In this document: positions 16,681-16,685 of the stretch, one piece after another | Layout of the letters: each line of letters starts with the position of its first letter | How positions within the stretch are numbered: position 1 is the stretch's first letter | DNA from: Planctomycetaceae bacterium | GTDB taxonomy: Bacteria; Planctomycetota; Planctomycetia; Planctomycetales; Planctomycetaceae | DNA: 16,685 nt | Assembly: GCA_020426085.1 (NCBI GenBank) | Contig: JAGQQP010000029.1 | Location: forward strand, 1-16,685 | Direction: 5' to 3' | Notes under the pieces: generated by a model | What the model was told of the DNA's origin: nothing | Seen by the model: the letters and a program-made list of their open reading frames with translations, nothing else | The model's database searches: none | Made by a program: the position numbers and the translations under genes

Positions 16681-16685
16681 TTATG

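Overview
The window looks like a chromosomal segment from a planctomycete, most likely close to Gimesia/Planctomyces. Four things point there: a 2,825-residue secreted protein with the LEPR-XLL-type N-terminal motif (LEDRTLLAS); a planctomycete-style BBP2 porin; a gene for formylmethanofuran:H4MPT formyltransferase, an archaeal-type C1 enzyme that planctomycetes share with methylotrophs; and weak or absent Shine-Dalgarno sequences at several starts. The phylum is well supported. The genus is a guess from gene style and moderate base composition.

Layout. Bases 1-849 (+) hold the 3' end of a sensor histidine kinase overlapped by a FixJ/NarL-type response regulator. Bases 937-1863 (+) encode the formyltransferase, which converges with a large minus-strand gene for the 2-oxoglutarate dehydrogenase E1 subunit (1881-4757) across only 17 bp. 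A 431-bp gap upstream of E1 carries two inverted repeats and, at its far end, a strong intrinsic terminator for the next minus-strand gene, a small DUF3467 protein (5189-5545). After a 375-bp gap that includes a second clear terminator comes the giant minus-strand gene (5921-14398), about half the window. An 845-bp gap rich in AT palindromes separates it from a divergent plus-strand porin gene (15244-16680), complete just before the window ends.

How they work together. The kinase and regulator form a two-component pair with unknown signal. The formyltransferase belongs to the H4MPT formaldehyde oxidation/detoxification route, and E1 is a core TCA-cycle enzyme; they are adjacent but not co-transcribed. 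The giant protein is modular: N-terminal export-type motif, EF-hand (dockerin-like) pair, Ig-like region, eight cadherin/VCBS-like repeats, cohesin-like sandwiches, PPC-like domain, second dockerin pair, and a zinc metalloprotease domain with HEIGHVLGFTD. I read it as a large extracellular or surface protein. The porin is an outer-membrane barrel with an unusual six-cysteine cluster near the mature N-terminus.

No RNA genes, insertion sequences, CRISPR arrays, integrase genes or defence genes were seen. The most unusual object is the giant composite protein, with its single cysteine and its own cohesin-like, dockerin-like and protease modules. It belongs to a recognisable planctomycete style rather than being a clearly new system.
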